Assembly (NCBI GenBank): GCA_903899945.1
Contig: CAIULA010000034.1
Location: forward strand, 124,001 to 188,000
DNA from: an uncultured Alphaproteobacteria bacterium
Lineage (GTDB): Bacteria; Pseudomonadota; Alphaproteobacteria; Paracaedibacterales; CAIULA01
DNA length: 64,000 bases
Direction of reading: 5' to 3'
Below, piece after piece: positions 8,789-17,346 of the stretch. Position numbers and translations under genes: made by a program. Numbering within the stretch: position 1 is the stretch's first letter; each line of letters begins with the position of its first letter. The notes beneath the pieces are model-generated. The model made no database searches and had not been told where the DNA came from. It was given only the letters and a program-made list of their open reading frames with translations.

Positions 8789-10135
8789 ATGAGTACTGTT
8801 TCCTCTGAAGACACAGTGAGTTTGTCTGAATCAATGGTACCAACCGAAAGGAGGATGAACACGAAAACTTCCACTTTCCAATCCTGGCTTGTATGGGGGA
8901 TTGCGGGAATTTTCTACCTTTACGAAATGGTGTTACGTGTTTCACCAAGCGTTATGACTCATGAACTAATCCAAGATTTTCAAGTAAATGCTATGGCTCT
9001 TGGGGTCCTAACTTCTTTTTATTATTACGCATATGTAATTTTGCAGATCCCATGTGGCCTTTTTGTTGATAAATTAGGACCCCGTAAGATTATAACTTTT
9101 TCCGCTTTTTTGTGCGTTCTGGGGACTTTTTTGTTTGCAGAAAGTCAGAGTTTAGCCATAGCCCAGATAGGAAGATTTTTAATAGGCGCAGGATCAGCTT
9201 GTGCCTTTATTAGCTGCTTGAAAATCACAGGAGTTTGGTTTAAGCCTGCTCAGTTTGCGGTAATTGCTGGATTAACAAATATGATGGGGACGTTAGGGGC
9301 GACTTTTGGTGGACGCCCTATGGCAATGATGGTCAATTCAATGGGATGGCGTCAAGCTGTGTTTACTACGGCTTTAGCAGGAATTCCCGTTATCCTTATT
9401 TCATGGCTTGGAATTAAGGATAAACCGGCTAATGTTAATAAAAAGAAACAAGATAAGGTCAGCAAATCTTTAAGTATAAAAGCAAGCCTTAAAATCATCG
9501 TACAAAACAAGCAGATTTGGCTGGCCGGTATTGTCGGTGGTTTCATGTACTTGCCAATTTCAGCTTTTACTGAATTGTGGGCAGTTCCTTTTTTAATGAC
9601 TAGCTATAATGTTAGTAATGAAATTGCCTCAACAGCGAGCATTATGTTGACCATTGGAATGGCCTTGGGGAGTCCGGTTGCTGCTTGGGCAACAGATTAT
9701 TTTAAGAGCTATGTAAAGGTTATGAGAGTTTCTGCCCTACTAGCAGGGCTTTTGTTTATTGCAATTGCATTTAGTGAACATCTTAGCTTGCCTATGATGT
9801 TTATTTTATTATTCCTGGCAGGTTTGGCAATTGGCGGCCAGGTGTTATGTTTTACTTGTGCTAAGGACCACAGTACGGACGAGGTAAGTGGGACAACCAT
9901 TGCGTTTACGAATGGCCTTGTAATGATGAGCGGCGTTCTTTTTCAGCCGATATTAGGCCTGCTTTTAGATGTGGTTTGGGATGGTCAGCTATCATCAAAT
10001 GGGTTTAGAGTTTATTCACATGCTTGTTACCAAATCTCAATTCTTGCGGTACCTGCCTGTTTAATTCTAAGTTGGTTCTTACTTAGGTTCTTAAAAGATA
10101 CCTATACTCAAGATCATTTGGCAGGAGCAAATTAA
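8789..10135 (+). CDS. MFS transporter (second of a tandem pair)
   Basis: Paralogue of the preceding carrier: YEMVLRVSPSVMTHELI, GLFVDKLGPRKII, RFLIGAGSACAFISCLKITG and GTLGATFGGRPMAMMVNSMGWR align without gaps. Twelve spans are expected. The frame is open from a TTG at 8759, but the ATG at 8789 has GAGAAGG at ideal distance and gives an N-terminal tail like that of its neighbour, so it was chosen (448 residues). The two genes are 71 bases apart and probably arose by tandem duplication followed by divergence. Substrate unknown. Confidence 0.87.
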   Translation: MSTVSSEDTVSLSESMVPTERRMNTKTSTFQSWLVWGIAGIFYLYEMVLRVSPSVMTHELIQDFQVNAMALGVLTSFYYYAYVILQIPCGLFVDKLGPRKIITFSAFLCVLGTFLFAESQSLAIAQIGRFLIGAGSACAFISCLKITGVWFKPAQFAVIAGLTNMMGTLGATFGGRPMAMMVNSMGWRQAVFTTALAGIPVILISWLGIKDKPANVNKKKQDKVSKSLSIKASLKIIVQNKQIWLAGIVGGFMYLPISAFTELWAVPFLMTSYNVSNEIASTASIMLTIGMALGSPVAAWATDYFKSYVKVMRVSALLAGLLFIAIAFSEHLSLPMMFILLFLAGLAIGGQVLCFTCAKDHSTDEVSGTTIAFTNGLVMMSGVLFQPILGLLLDVVWDGQLSSNGFRVYSHACYQISILAVPACLILSWFLLRFLKDTYTQDHLAGAN

Positions 10136-10261
10136 AGGAAAGGATTTTTATAAGAATTCTGGCTATTAATTCGGCATTAGGAAAACGAAAGAATATAAAT
10201 GGGCACTTTGGCCCCGCTCAACGGGGTTCATCCGAGGCTGATTCGCCTAGTGGACTCTACG

Positions 10262-10526
10262 ATCAAGTCTGAAGAACCCTTGAAAAGTAAGGCTGCTTAA
10301 ACTTCTTATTTAAAAAGTCTTCAATCATACTGTAACGTTCTCTCTTTTCCCTTCAGGGGTATCAGTCTACTATCTTCTTGCCACGGGATGCTCTGGCATA
10401 TTCACGAAAAAGGCGATTATCAATTCTAGTTTCGTCAATAAATGCAATCGTCGCTGGATCGATCCCCGATCCCCTCTAGTTTCTTTTCAAACTCAGCTCG
10501 TTTCTTCGGACAACGTTCCGTATAGA
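10262..10526 (-). pseudogene. Decayed IS630-family transposase, DDE half (element IS630-b)
   Basis: On the minus strand the translation reads ERCPKKRAEFEKKLEGI, then after a frame change DPATIAFIDETRIDN and RLFREYARASRGKKIVD, then stops mixed with KRERYSMIEDFLNKKF. This is the central part of an IS630-type orfB, with the first catalytic Asp in FIDE. The frame change is explained by a 7-base tandem duplication, GATCCCC twice at 10461-10474; removing one copy restores LEGIDPATIAF. Two further stops lie downstream. Its 5' partner, orfA, is at 13161-13459 on the other side of a nested insertion. Non-functional. Confidence 0.75.
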
Positions 10527-10665
10527 CCGAGTTTGAGATATTAAAAACGAATAAACCCACAGATGGCTATGGTCGCGCTTCATCTGCCATAGGAAAACTG
10601 GCATGTATTTAGTAAAAAAATACAATTTTTCTGTGGCCCCGACCACATAAGGATCCATGGTTATA
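10527..10665. repeat. ~195 bp MITE-like repeat, interrupted copy, left part
   Basis: Matches the copy at 1971-2165 over GATTAAAAACGAAT-like left end sequence, TGCCATAGGAAAACTGG and ATGTATTTAG. It starts with an end (CCGAGTTTGAGATATTAAAA) that is the approximate inverse of the right end at 13160. A different but again self-complementary hairpin, TGTGG/CCACA (10632-10636, 10643-10647), occupies the position of the CTCGTGT/ACACGAG hairpin of the other copy. The repeat is cut at TTATA by the IS630-a insertion and resumes at 13097. Confidence 0.72.
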
Positions 10666-10678
10666 CCATTTTTCATAA

Positions 10679-11220
10679 TTAATCATACAAATAATTAATA
10701 GAGCAAAGAGATTTTATTTGGTTAGAGGGCAGCGCATTTATAAAGAGGGCAACAGCTTCCATGACAGAAGATAAAGAAGAATAGATTTTATTTCTGATGG
10801 TGTGATTTTTAAGATGTTCCCATAGTCTCTCTACCGGATTGAGTTCAGGAGAGTAAGGAGGAAGGAAAACAATTTCGATTTTATCTGGTATTCTCAGTTT
10901 TTTTGCTTTGTGCCAAGCCGCACCATCCATAACTAATACTATTTCGTCATTTGGAGCTATTTTATGAAACTCTTCCAGAAAAACACTTAAACATTCTGCA
11001 TTAACGTATGGCATTTCAAGAGTAAAATGCTCACCCGTTCCTAGACCAACAGCACTGTATAAATAGGCATTTTTGAAGCCAAGCTTTACAGGAACAGATG
11101 TCCTCTTTCCTGTTTCAAACCAGCCGTGACCAACCTTAGAATGTGTTCCAAAACGAGATTCATCAAAAAAGAAAAGTTTCTTATGCTCTTCCTTTTTTAT
11201 TTTTTCCTGAAGATTTTTTT
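10679..11220 (-). pseudogene. IS630-a transposase, C-terminal DDE part
   Basis: Carries the catalytic triad: FFFDESRFG (first Asp), LVMDGAAWHKAKKL (second Asp) and PPYSPELNPVERLWEHLK (Glu in the IS630 signature). The frame joins the HTH part only through a +1 shift at a run of nine A in the sense strand (plus-strand T run 11214-11222). Loss of one A would give one continuous frame. Some IS630 transposases are made by programmed frameshifting at A runs, but the usual shift is -1, so a simple slippage mutation is equally likely. The gene is dead in any case because of the IS3 insertion upstream. Confidence 0.8.
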
Positions 11221-11623
11221 TTAAATTCTTCCTGAGCCGTTTTATTTGATTTATAGTGAGCAGGCCTTGGAGTTATATAAGAAAATGAAAGCTTTTTCAT
11301 AAACCTGTGAGTTGTTGCTAAACTAATGATGATCGAGTGGTTGTCAGCTATGTATTGCTTAAGTTCGCGCAAGGTTATTGTTGGGTTTCTTTTTATGAAC
11401 TGACGGATGTCTTCTTGGATCTCTTGGGAAAGGTAAGGCCGTCGACCTCGCCCTGCTTTAATCGTTAAGCCAGCCTCAAAGTCTTCTTGAAAGTTTTTTA
11501 TCCAACTCATTAAAGTTGCGCGCGTAATATCATAAATGGTTGCAACGGTTTTAATGCCATGGGCTTTAGCTGATAAAATGGCCTGCAATCGACGACCAGC
11601 TTCTCCTCCACGACCAAGTGAGG
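11181..11623 (-). pseudogene. IS630-a transposase, helix-turn-helix part
   Basis: Winged-helix DNA-binding half. It reads GRGGEAGRRLQAILSAKAHG, then VATIYDITRATLMSWIKNF (HTH), AGRGRRPYLSQEIQEDIRQF and TITLRELKQYIADNH. The longest frame with a start codon begins at a TTG (11588), but similarity continues upstream to the IS3 junction. The natural N terminus (MARQSKAISDELYEQAKKSL) is found at 12948-13021, beyond the IS3 element. Confidence 0.8.
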
Positions 11624-11653
11624 TGGTTCCGTTTGTCTAGACAATTTTTTAGG

Positions 11654-12592
11654 TCAGTTTGAGATATAATTCTCCTTTGTTAAAGTTAAATTATGTTGTT
11701 GTTGCTGTGCCTGTTGAACTGTGGGTAAGTCGTTAGACTTATCCATCATTTCAATAGGCAGGTTTTCTTTAAAATGGACCTCTCTTGGCGCTTGATAATC
11801 CAAAGACTGGTGAGGCCTTCGATTGTTATAGAAATCCATGTATTCTTCCACGGCTTGCTTTGCCTCCTTTACAGTATCAAGCTCAATTCTATAAATTTTC
11901 TCCTGCTTCAAAGAACGCCAAAACCGTTCGATAAAAACATTATCTAAAGCTCTTCCTTTTCCATCCATACTGATAGAAATTTTCTTTGCTTCTAAAACCA
12001 ATACAAAGGCCTGAGAGGTAAACTGAACTCCTTGATCCGTGTTAAAAATGTCAGGTTTACCATACAAAGATAAAGCTTCCTCTAAAGCATCTACACAAAA
12101 GTCACTGCTCAAACTAATCGATACTTTCCAACTCAGAACGTAACGGCTGTACCAATCGATAATGGCAACCAAGTACACAAACCCTTGCCTCAGCCTTACA
12201 AAAGTTATATCTGCGCTCCAAACTTGATTCGGTTTTTCAATCTCTAAACCTTTCAACAAATACGGGTAAACCTTATGAGCCTGGTTGCGACGGCTTAAAT
12301 TCATCTTTGGATAAATTGTTTCTATCCCCAGAATCTGATAGTAACGGCTCACTCGTTTCCTCCCAATTGGGTATCCTTCCTTTGTCAAAACATGCTTCAT
12401 ACGTCTTGCACCGTAATAAGGGTGCTCTGTAAAAATCTCATCCATCCTCCTCATGATCGCGTAGTCCCCAGGGCTAAACCCTTTGGGCTTAAAATAATAA
12501 CTGGATCGGTTTAACCCTAAAAGCTCACATTGCCTCTTTATGCTCAGCCTCTTGTGCTCTTTGTCAATCAGGCTTCTTTTATCCTTTACCAA
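11654..12592 (-). CDS. IS3-family transposase OrfB (DDE integrase domain)
   Basis: Catalytic half of the IS3 transposase, 312 residues. HTH_21-like start (RSSYYFKP, then MDEIFTEHPYYGARRMKHVL), then the rve-type integrase core. Catalytic residues are in VWSADITFVRL (Asp), IFNTDQGVQFTS (Asp) and NVFIERFWRSLKQEKIY (Glu), with the YNNRRPHQSLDYQAP motif near the end. It overlaps orfA by 14 bases and begins at a TTG. A run of nine A in the sense strand (plus-strand 12603-12611) within the end of orfA is a likely -1 slippage site for the OrfAB fusion. Intact by eye. Confidence 0.92.
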   Translation of the reverse strand: MVKDKRSLIDKEHKRLSIKRQCELLGLNRSSYYFKPKGFSPGDYAIMRRMDEIFTEHPYYGARRMKHVLTKEGYPIGRKRVSRYYQILGIETIYPKMNLSRRNQAHKVYPYLLKGLEIEKPNQVWSADITFVRLRQGFVYLVAIIDWYSRYVLSWKVSISLSSDFCVDALEEALSLYGKPDIFNTDQGVQFTSQAFVLVLEAKKISISMDGKGRALDNVFIERFWRSLKQEKIYRIELDTVKEAKQAVEEYMDFYNNRRPHQSLDYQAPREVHFKENLPIEMMDKSNDLPTVQQAQQQQHNLTLTKENYISN

Positions 12593-12875
12593 AGAGAGTA
12601 GATTTTTTTTTGAGCCAGTCCCTCTCTACTGTTAATTGTCCTATTTGTTCATAAAGCTGTTTGATGAGATCTTCTTGGTTCGCATCCTTGATCTTCAATT
12701 TTGATTTAAACCCAGAGACCATTGATTCCAAGGCTTCTTTGCGCCACCGATTGATCTGAGTCGCGTGAACACCATATTTGCTACTGATTTGCGCCATAGT
12801 CAGCTCACCCTTCAGGGCCTCTAGTGCAACTTTCGCTTTTTCTTCTGAACTGTACTCTCTTGCTTTCTTGCTCAT
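12579..12875 (-). CDS. IS3-family transposase OrfA (HTH)
   Basis: DNA-binding subunit, 98 residues. Contains the IS3/IS911 helix-turn-helix (EEKAKVALEALKGELTMAQI then SSKYGVHATQINRWRKEALE) and a leucine-zipper-like C terminus (LIKQLYEQIGQLTVERDWLKKK). Its last codons contain an A9 run that can promote frameshifting into OrfB. Confidence 0.92.
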   Translation of the reverse strand: MSKKAREYSSEEKAKVALEALKGELTMAQISSKYGVHATQINRWRKEALESMVSGFKSKLKIKDANQEDLIKQLYEQIGQLTVERDWLKKKSTLFGKG

Positions 12876-12947
12876 CTCTAGCTCCTATCTAAGCTAGAGA
12901 ATTATATCTCACTTAGTACCATTTTCCTGTCCAGTTTTTGGGGACCA

Positions 12948-13021
12948 TTATTAAGTTTCTTCAAACTTTTCTTTGCTTGTTCATACAACTCATCACTAAT
13001 TGCTTTACTTTGTCGTGCCAT
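12948..13021 (-). pseudogene. N-terminal fragment of IS630-a transposase
   Basis: Short frame starting with ATG at 13021 and reading MARQSKAISDELYEQAKKSL then KKLNN before running into the IS3 tip. AGGG lies upstream of the ATG. It supplies the missing N terminus of the transposase whose HTH part resumes at 11623, which proves that IS3 entered the 5' end of this gene. Confidence 0.7.
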
Positions 13022-13096
13022 TGGTAGATTCCCTGAAATCCTTTAATAATCCACATTATAGCACACTAAATATGTTCATTTAAATATGAAAAATGG

Positions 13097-13160
13097 TATT
13101 ATATCATAGCAAGACATTGTGTTTTTGCACGGTCCTTTCCATTTTTAATCCCGAATTCGC
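13097..13160. repeat. ~195 bp MITE-like repeat, interrupted copy, right part
   Basis: Continues the repeat of 10527-10665: TTATATCATAG, ACATTGTGTTTTTGCACGGT and the end TTTTTAATCCCGAATTCG match 2102-2165. The bases just outside (TACACG on the sense of the host transposase here, TATACG beyond the other end at 10521-10526) look like a 6-base target duplication with one mismatch. Confidence 0.72.
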
Positions 13161-13459
13161 GTGTACAGAGTGTTGTGGTCTTTTTTTCGAGTCACATTCA
13201 GCTTCCTCAACCATTCCCAAACATTAGACGCGCTTAATCCTAAGGCAGTCTTTGTTTCTTTGAGAGTGTGATCGGGATTTTATTCAACGTAGAAAAGTAG
13301 CTTATCAGGGCTTATCTTGTGCGGAAATTTTGTTCGTTTCTTAGAGGCCAAAGTCCAAGTTTTATGACGCCTCAACCAACGATAGATGGTGTCTTCACCA
13401 ATTCCAGAAACTTTTGACATCTCCCTTTTTCTTCTCACTTGAGAAACAAAAGAAATAAT
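13161..13459 (-). pseudogene. Decayed IS630-family transposase, HTH half (element IS630-b)
   Basis: Minus-strand translation reads MSKVSGIGEDTIYRWLRRHK, then KRTKFPHKISPDKLLFYVE, an in-frame TAA, then NPDHTLKETKTALGLSASNV and WEWLRKLNVTRKKDHNTLYT. This is the two-HTH orfA of the Synechocystis-type IS630 group. Its last residues (HNTLYT) join directly to ERCPKKRAEFEKKL of the fragment at 10526, so the ~195 bp repeat was inserted exactly there. Stops and the truncated 5' end make it non-functional. Confidence 0.75.
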
Positions 13460-13488
13460 CTAAAAACTATACGAGGTTTTTTAGTTTT

Positions 13489-13887
13489 TTAACGAGGAGC
13501 GGCTGGACAACGTCCACCAGCACAAGGGGGAGCTGCCAAGACCGGCGTTGCTCTTGCTACAACCATTGCTTGAAGTTCACGAATTCCTCTTTTAAATTCT
13601 TTGGTTCTCTCATTATTATACATAAACGCATTGATAAGGGCAGGCACCAGTGTAGCGCTGTCTACAGACCTTAGGGTTGTGCTGTTAAAGGTTCTACCAG
13701 CAAGAATTGCTGTAATCGAAGGGATCTCAGCCAACATATCTAACTTTCCAGCATCAATGACATCATAAAGGCCATTCAAGAGAGCCGTACCGTCTCTTTG
13801 GTCTTTTGCAGCATCAGCTGCGTTAGCTGCTTGAAAAGATGCGGCTAACAACAACACGAAAATCGTTGCTTTGGTAAATAGTTTCAT
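13489..13887 (-). CDS. Small exported protein of unknown function with a Cys-rich C terminus
   Basis: The frame is open from 13950, but the ATG at 13887 has GGAGGG eight bases upstream and gives a clean signal peptide (KLFTKATIFVLLLAASFQAANA, cleavage likely before ADAA); it was chosen, giving 132 residues. The mature part is helical and unremarkable (TALLNGLYDVIDAGKLDMLA and similar) and ends in PPCAGGRCPAAPR. No family recognised. It directly follows the MlaC-like gene, 23 bases away and on the same strand, so the two probably share a transcript. A protein at 47.2 kb is also exported and has similar CxxGxC-type tail motifs, but no wider similarity is evident. Confidence 0.7.
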   Translation of the reverse strand: MKLFTKATIFVLLLAASFQAANAADAAKDQRDGTALLNGLYDVIDAGKLDMLAEIPSITAILAGRTFNSTTLRSVDSATLVPALINAFMYNNERTKEFKRGIRELQAMVVARATPVLAAPPCAGGRCPAAPR

Positions 13888-13910
13888 TATTCCCTCCACA
13901 GACGATCTAC

Positions 13911-14570
13911 TTATCTGTTTAAATATGCATTGACTGTATTTGTAAACCATGTAAGAAACGTTTGAGGTTTACCATCACCCTTATCCGGGGCAGAATAAAA
14001 CGCTCTGATCTCACTCGTTTGATTGCTTTTTTGGCTGATTCCTTCAAGACCTAAATCATCTAACTTTAAAGCACCGTTTTCTTTAATAATATAAAACTGA
14101 ACAGCTGCTGTTTTACCGTCATAGAAAAATGAAATTTCTACTTTTGCCATTCTTTGATCAGGAGAAAGTTCCACTTTTGCAGTTTTTTCATCATAGCCGG
14201 CCTCTTGGAAAACTTTCATTTTTTCAGGACTACCATAAAACTTAACTTCATAGCCTACGAACTGAGAAATAAAGTTTTTGATGTAGTTTTCTTGATCCGC
14301 TACTGCACTTAATATTACTCTTCCTAATATGCTTCTTGCAGTACCATTTGCAATTTTTGTTACCAAGAAATCATGAAATTTCTTTTTAAGCTCAGGACTT
14401 GGTTCTCTTGTTAAATCAGTATGTTGCTTTGCAAGGGCTTTGCCATCATCAATAAATTGTTTGGTGAAGAGAAGAGCTTCTTCTCTTGTAAGTGTTTGAT
14501 TGGCAGCATTTGACTCAAATGAAAAAAATACAAGGATTGTGGCCGCAAAAATGCTTATTAAAGATTTCAT
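13911..14570 (-). CDS. Exported MlaC-like (Ttg2D family) protein
   Basis: 219 residues with a signal peptide (LISIFAATILVFFSFESNAA). The layout fits MlaC, the periplasmic phospholipid shuttle of the Mla pathway: a helical N-terminal half, ARSILGRVIL (the 'iLG' motif), YIKNFISQFVGYEVKFYG, a beta-rich part (KVELSPDQRMAKVEISFFYD, AAVQFYIIKENGALKLDDLG) and LEGISQKSNQTSEIRAFY, which parallels the family's 'D..veGvS...nyr..f' motif. Similarity is distant and the assignment is tentative. No mlaDEF genes are adjacent; an mlaA gene is 12 kb away. Confidence 0.55.
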   Translation of the reverse strand: MKSLISIFAATILVFFSFESNAANQTLTREEALLFTKQFIDDGKALAKQHTDLTREPSPELKKKFHDFLVTKIANGTARSILGRVILSAVADQENYIKNFISQFVGYEVKFYGSPEKMKVFQEAGYDEKTAKVELSPDQRMAKVEISFFYDGKTAAVQFYIIKENGALKLDDLGLEGISQKSNQTSEIRAFYSAPDKGDGKPQTFLTWFTNTVNAYLNR

Positions 14571-14642
14571 TTTAAAAACCAGTCTATTATTTTATTAATA
14601 CTCATAAATCAGAATATAACATTAAATTGTTAATTTTCAATT

Positions 14643-14674
14643 AAAAAAAGGGCGAGAAATACTTCCGCCCTTTT
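14643..14674 (-). terminator. Rho-independent terminator after groEL
   Basis: Inverted repeat AAAAGGGCG/CGCCCTTTT (14646-14654, 14666-14674), read on the minus strand and followed by T residues, 26 bases after the groEL stop. Confidence 0.8.
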
Positions 14675-14699
14675 TAAACATAACTTTCGCTAGTTGGAT

Positions 14700-16337
<1,638 letters not shown>

Positions 16338-16374
16338 TTATTCCTTTCAAAAATTAATTACAATAGAGCGTTTA

Positions 16375-16674
16375 TTAGGCAGCTTTTTTCTGAATGATGC
16401 CCATAATATCGGATTCCTTCATAACAAGGTAATCTTGACCATCAACGCGGATTTCAGTTCCTGACCACTTTCCAAAAAGAACACGGTCACCTGCTTTTAC
16501 ATCAAGCGGGGTAATTGAACCAGATTCATTACGAATCCCACTTCCAACAGCCATAACTTCGCCTTCCATTGGCTTTTCTTTAGCTGTGTCTGGGATAATA
16601 ATTCCACTAACGGTTTTTTCTTCTGCGTCAGTACGTTTAACAAGTACACGATCATGCAACGGTCTAAAATTCAT
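16375..16674 (-). CDS. groES: Co-chaperonin GroES (10 kDa)
   Basis: Heptameric lid for GroEL. 99 residues, with the start [19 protein letters not shown], the mobile loop [13 protein letters not shown] and [14 protein letters not shown]. The ATG at 16674 has AGGGAG eight bases upstream. First gene of the groESL operon. Confidence 0.99.
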   Translation of the reverse strand: MNFRPLHDRVLVKRTDAEEKTVSGIIIPDTAKEKPMEGEVMAVGSGIRNESGSITPLDVKAGDRVLFGKWSGTEIRVDGQDYLVMKESDIMGIIQKKAA

Positions 16675-16715
16675 GATTCACTCCCTTAACTTAATTTCTT
16701 CGGATTTTTTATATA

Positions 16716-16742
16716 ATAGCACTCTCAGTTGCTGAGTGCTAA
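16716..16742 (-). promoter_or_regulatory. CIRCE operator (HrcA-binding site) of groESL
   Basis: ATAGCACTC-N9-GAGTGCTAA: 9-base arms with exactly 9 bases between them and one mismatch to the consensus TTAGCACTC. It lies 42 bases upstream of groES, where HrcA repression is expected, and 2 bases from the stop of lptE. Shows that groESL is under HrcA control; hrcA itself is not in the window, and no such site precedes dnaK or clpB. Confidence 0.93.
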
Positions 16743-16743
16743 T

Positions 16744-17346
16744 TTATGGATTGTTGTCTTTTGTGTCAAGATTTTTTTTGGGAAAAAGACTCGATTCGTC
16801 AATTTTTCTTGGTTTGAAAAAGGTCGTTTTATAGATATCGGGATTATCATTCAATTTTCTAATAACCATTGAAATTTCACGAGCAACGTCCGCGGCCAAG
16901 ATTATAATTAAACGGTCTCTGGCTGCATTTTTTGCATTCAGGTTTGAAAATTCTTCTGATTCATTGATGGTGTAAGAACTGACCATATCAAGTTTGTTTT
17001 CGTAAAAAGGTTTCTCATCTGAATCGTACATTTGAATCGATACGGCAAGCCTTCCTTGAGAACGCAATACGGATGCATCAGCTCCGTAACCTATGTCGCC
17101 GTAGTTTTCTCCTACCTGAATTCTAATCTCAATTTTCTGAGCTGGCGGCAGCTTTAACTTTGATAGCAATGTTAATAATTCCTGCTTAAAACGGTAGGTT
17201 GTATAGGCGTCATCATTATTGCCTGTTATCTTTAGAAAAAAGGGTAGGGAAGCATTAGACGTATCCTTTTGTTGATGAAGAGGTTCAAACCCGCATCCTG
17301 TTATACCGATCAAGCCAATAGCTAATAAAAACTTAGATAACCACAT
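16744..17346 (-). CDS. lptE: LPS-assembly lipoprotein LptE
   Basis: Outer-membrane lipoprotein that plugs the LptD barrel in lipopolysaccharide export. Lipobox [12 protein letters not shown] (Cys about 18) and the family blocks [33 protein letters not shown] and [20 protein letters not shown] with DVAREI. The ATG at 17346 has AGGA at the right distance and was preferred to the TTG at 17352. It overlaps the end of leuS, the usual leuS-lptE arrangement in alphaproteobacteria. The holA gene that often follows is missing; groESL comes next. The C-terminal tail after residue 180 is basic and longer than usual. Confidence 0.85.
   Translation of the reverse strand: MWLSKFLLAIGLIGITGCGFEPLHQQKDTSNASLPFFLKITGNNDDAYTTYRFKQELLTLLSKLKLPPAQKIEIRIQVGENYGDIGYGADASVLRSQGRLAVSIQMYDSDEKPFYENKLDMVSSYTINESEEFSNLNAKNAARDRLIIILAADVAREISMVIRKLNDNPDIYKTTFFKPRKIDESSLFPKKNLDTKDNNP

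Larger units (their letters stand above)
11624..12947 (-). mobile_element. IS3-family insertion sequence nested in IS630-a
   Basis: About 1.32 kb with overlapping orfA and orfB on the minus strand. Both ends contain the same 14-bp inverted block GAGATATAATTCTC (11661-11674 and 12897-12910). Equidistant from these, both tips read TGGT..CC (TGGTTCC at 11624; TGGTCCCC on the complement from 12947), followed by CTRGACA. The right tip resembles the common IS3 end of the form CCCCAAAAACTGGACA; the left tip is more divergent. No clear target duplication was found, so the boundaries may be off by up to about 15 bases. Both orfs are open, so this element may still be active. Confidence 0.82.
10666..13096 (-). 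mobile_element. IS630-family insertion sequence (IS630-a), itself split by an IS3-family element
   Basis: Bounded by 12-bp perfect inverted repeats, CCATTTTTCATA at 10666-10677 and its complement at 13085-13096, with partial similarity continuing inwards. TA dinucleotides flank both ends, as expected of IS630/Tc1 elements, and TTATA occurs on both sides. The transposase is on the minus strand in three pieces: an N-terminal piece (12948-13021), the HTH part (11181-11623) and the DDE part (10679-11220). The IS3 element 11624-12947 sits inside its 5' end. It interrupts the ~195 bp repeat. Confidence 0.8.

Noticed and set aside
10212-10226. CCCCG/CGGGG hairpin after the second MFS gene as a terminator
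   Set aside because: No T run follows in either direction, and it may belong to the edge of the mobile locus.
10476-10676. 66-residue minus-strand frame
   Set aside because: Runs across the repeat and into the decayed IS630-b transposase in the wrong frame; not a gene.
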